From Ignavibacteriales bacterium (GTDB lineage Bacteria; Bacteroidota; Ignavibacteria; Ignavibacteriales; Ignavibacteriaceae): 6,787 bases of DNA. Numbering within the stretch: position 1 is the first letter of the stretch; each line of letters begins with the position of its first letter. The translations under genes and the position numbers were made by a program. A model generated the notes under the pieces. That model made no database searches. It worked only from the letters and a program-made list of their open reading frames with translations, and was not told the origin of the DNA. Positions 6,636 through 6,787 of the stretch are shown here, piece by piece. The DNA lies in the NCBI GenBank assembly GCA_003142915.1, contig PLNZ01000304.1, positions 1-6,787 of the forward strand, given 5' to 3'.

Positions 6636-6787
6636 ATGTCATTCAAAACTGTACCCTGGCTTTTTGAAGAGAGCGAAATGAAATATCCCGAGAATATTCT
6701 GATGTGGGAAAAAACGGGTTTACAATATGAAGGTACATCCTACTTCCGGATGAAGGAACTTGTTTATAATTTTGCGGCAGGCTTAAT
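6636..6787 (+). CDS. Long-chain acyl-CoA synthetase (AMP-forming), N-terminal fragment
   Basis: Fifty codons are visible before the window ends. The N-terminus carries TVPWLFEESEMKYPENILMW followed by a Tyr-rich segment with YFRMKELVYNFAAGL. This matches the N-terminal pattern of long-chain fatty acid-CoA ligases of the ANL superfamily, in which a line such as 'T-[LV]-x-x-[LM]-[FL]-x-x-[SA]-x-x-x-[YF]-P' precedes 'Y-x-x-[LMF]-x-x-x-[VA]-x-x-[FL]-A-x-G-L'. The enzyme would activate fatty acids with ATP to acyl-AMP and then acyl-CoA. The diagnostic Ser/Thr/Gly-rich ATP loop lies beyond the window, so the assignment rests on the N-terminal pattern only. The start is supported by AAGGAG 9 nt upstream. 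It is transcribed divergently from the receptor operon. Confidence 0.8.
   Translation, partial: MSFKTVPWLFEESEMKYPENILMWEKTGLQYEGTSYFRMKELVYNFAAGL

Overview
This AT-rich window looks like chromosomal DNA from the Bacteroidota/Ignavibacteria branch. The main evidence is an outer-membrane TonB-dependent receptor with an N-terminal carboxypeptidase-regulatory-like domain, co-encoded with a DUF4249-type lipoprotein; this pairing is typical of that lineage. Several genes also lack a clear Shine-Dalgarno sequence. The assignment to a phylum is an inference from gene content only.

Layout: (1) bases 3-74 (+) hold the last 23 codons of what is probably an integral membrane protein. (2) 168-761 (+) encodes an isochorismatase-family cysteine hydrolase with its Asp/Lys/Cys triad intact. 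(3) Convergent to it, 775-1617 (-) encodes a fumarylacetoacetate hydrolase (FAH) family enzyme with its metal ligands intact. (4) 6351 down to 1677 (-) is a tight three-gene operon: TonB-dependent receptor, DUF4249 lipoprotein, then a lipoprotein with two PEGA-like domains and seven propeller repeats. Adjacent genes overlap by 4 bp (ATGA) and 1 bp (TAATG), which points to translational coupling. The FAH gene follows 59 bp downstream on the same strand and could be read through from this operon. (5) 6352-6635 is a divergent intergenic region holding a large, near-perfect inverted repeat. (6) 6636 to the window end (+) is the N-terminus of an AMP-forming acyl-CoA synthetase.

How the genes may work together: the three operon products should all act at the outer membrane. 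The receptor would import a ligand using TonB energy. The DUF4249 lipoprotein occupies the gene position that SusD holds in SusC/SusD pairs and may be its accessory subunit. The propeller lipoprotein would be a third, possibly ligand-binding or scaffolding, component. The substrate cannot be read from the sequence. The most interesting points are this coupled three-component outer-membrane module and the inverted repeat upstream of it. No RNA gene, CRISPR array, IS element or phage feature was seen.
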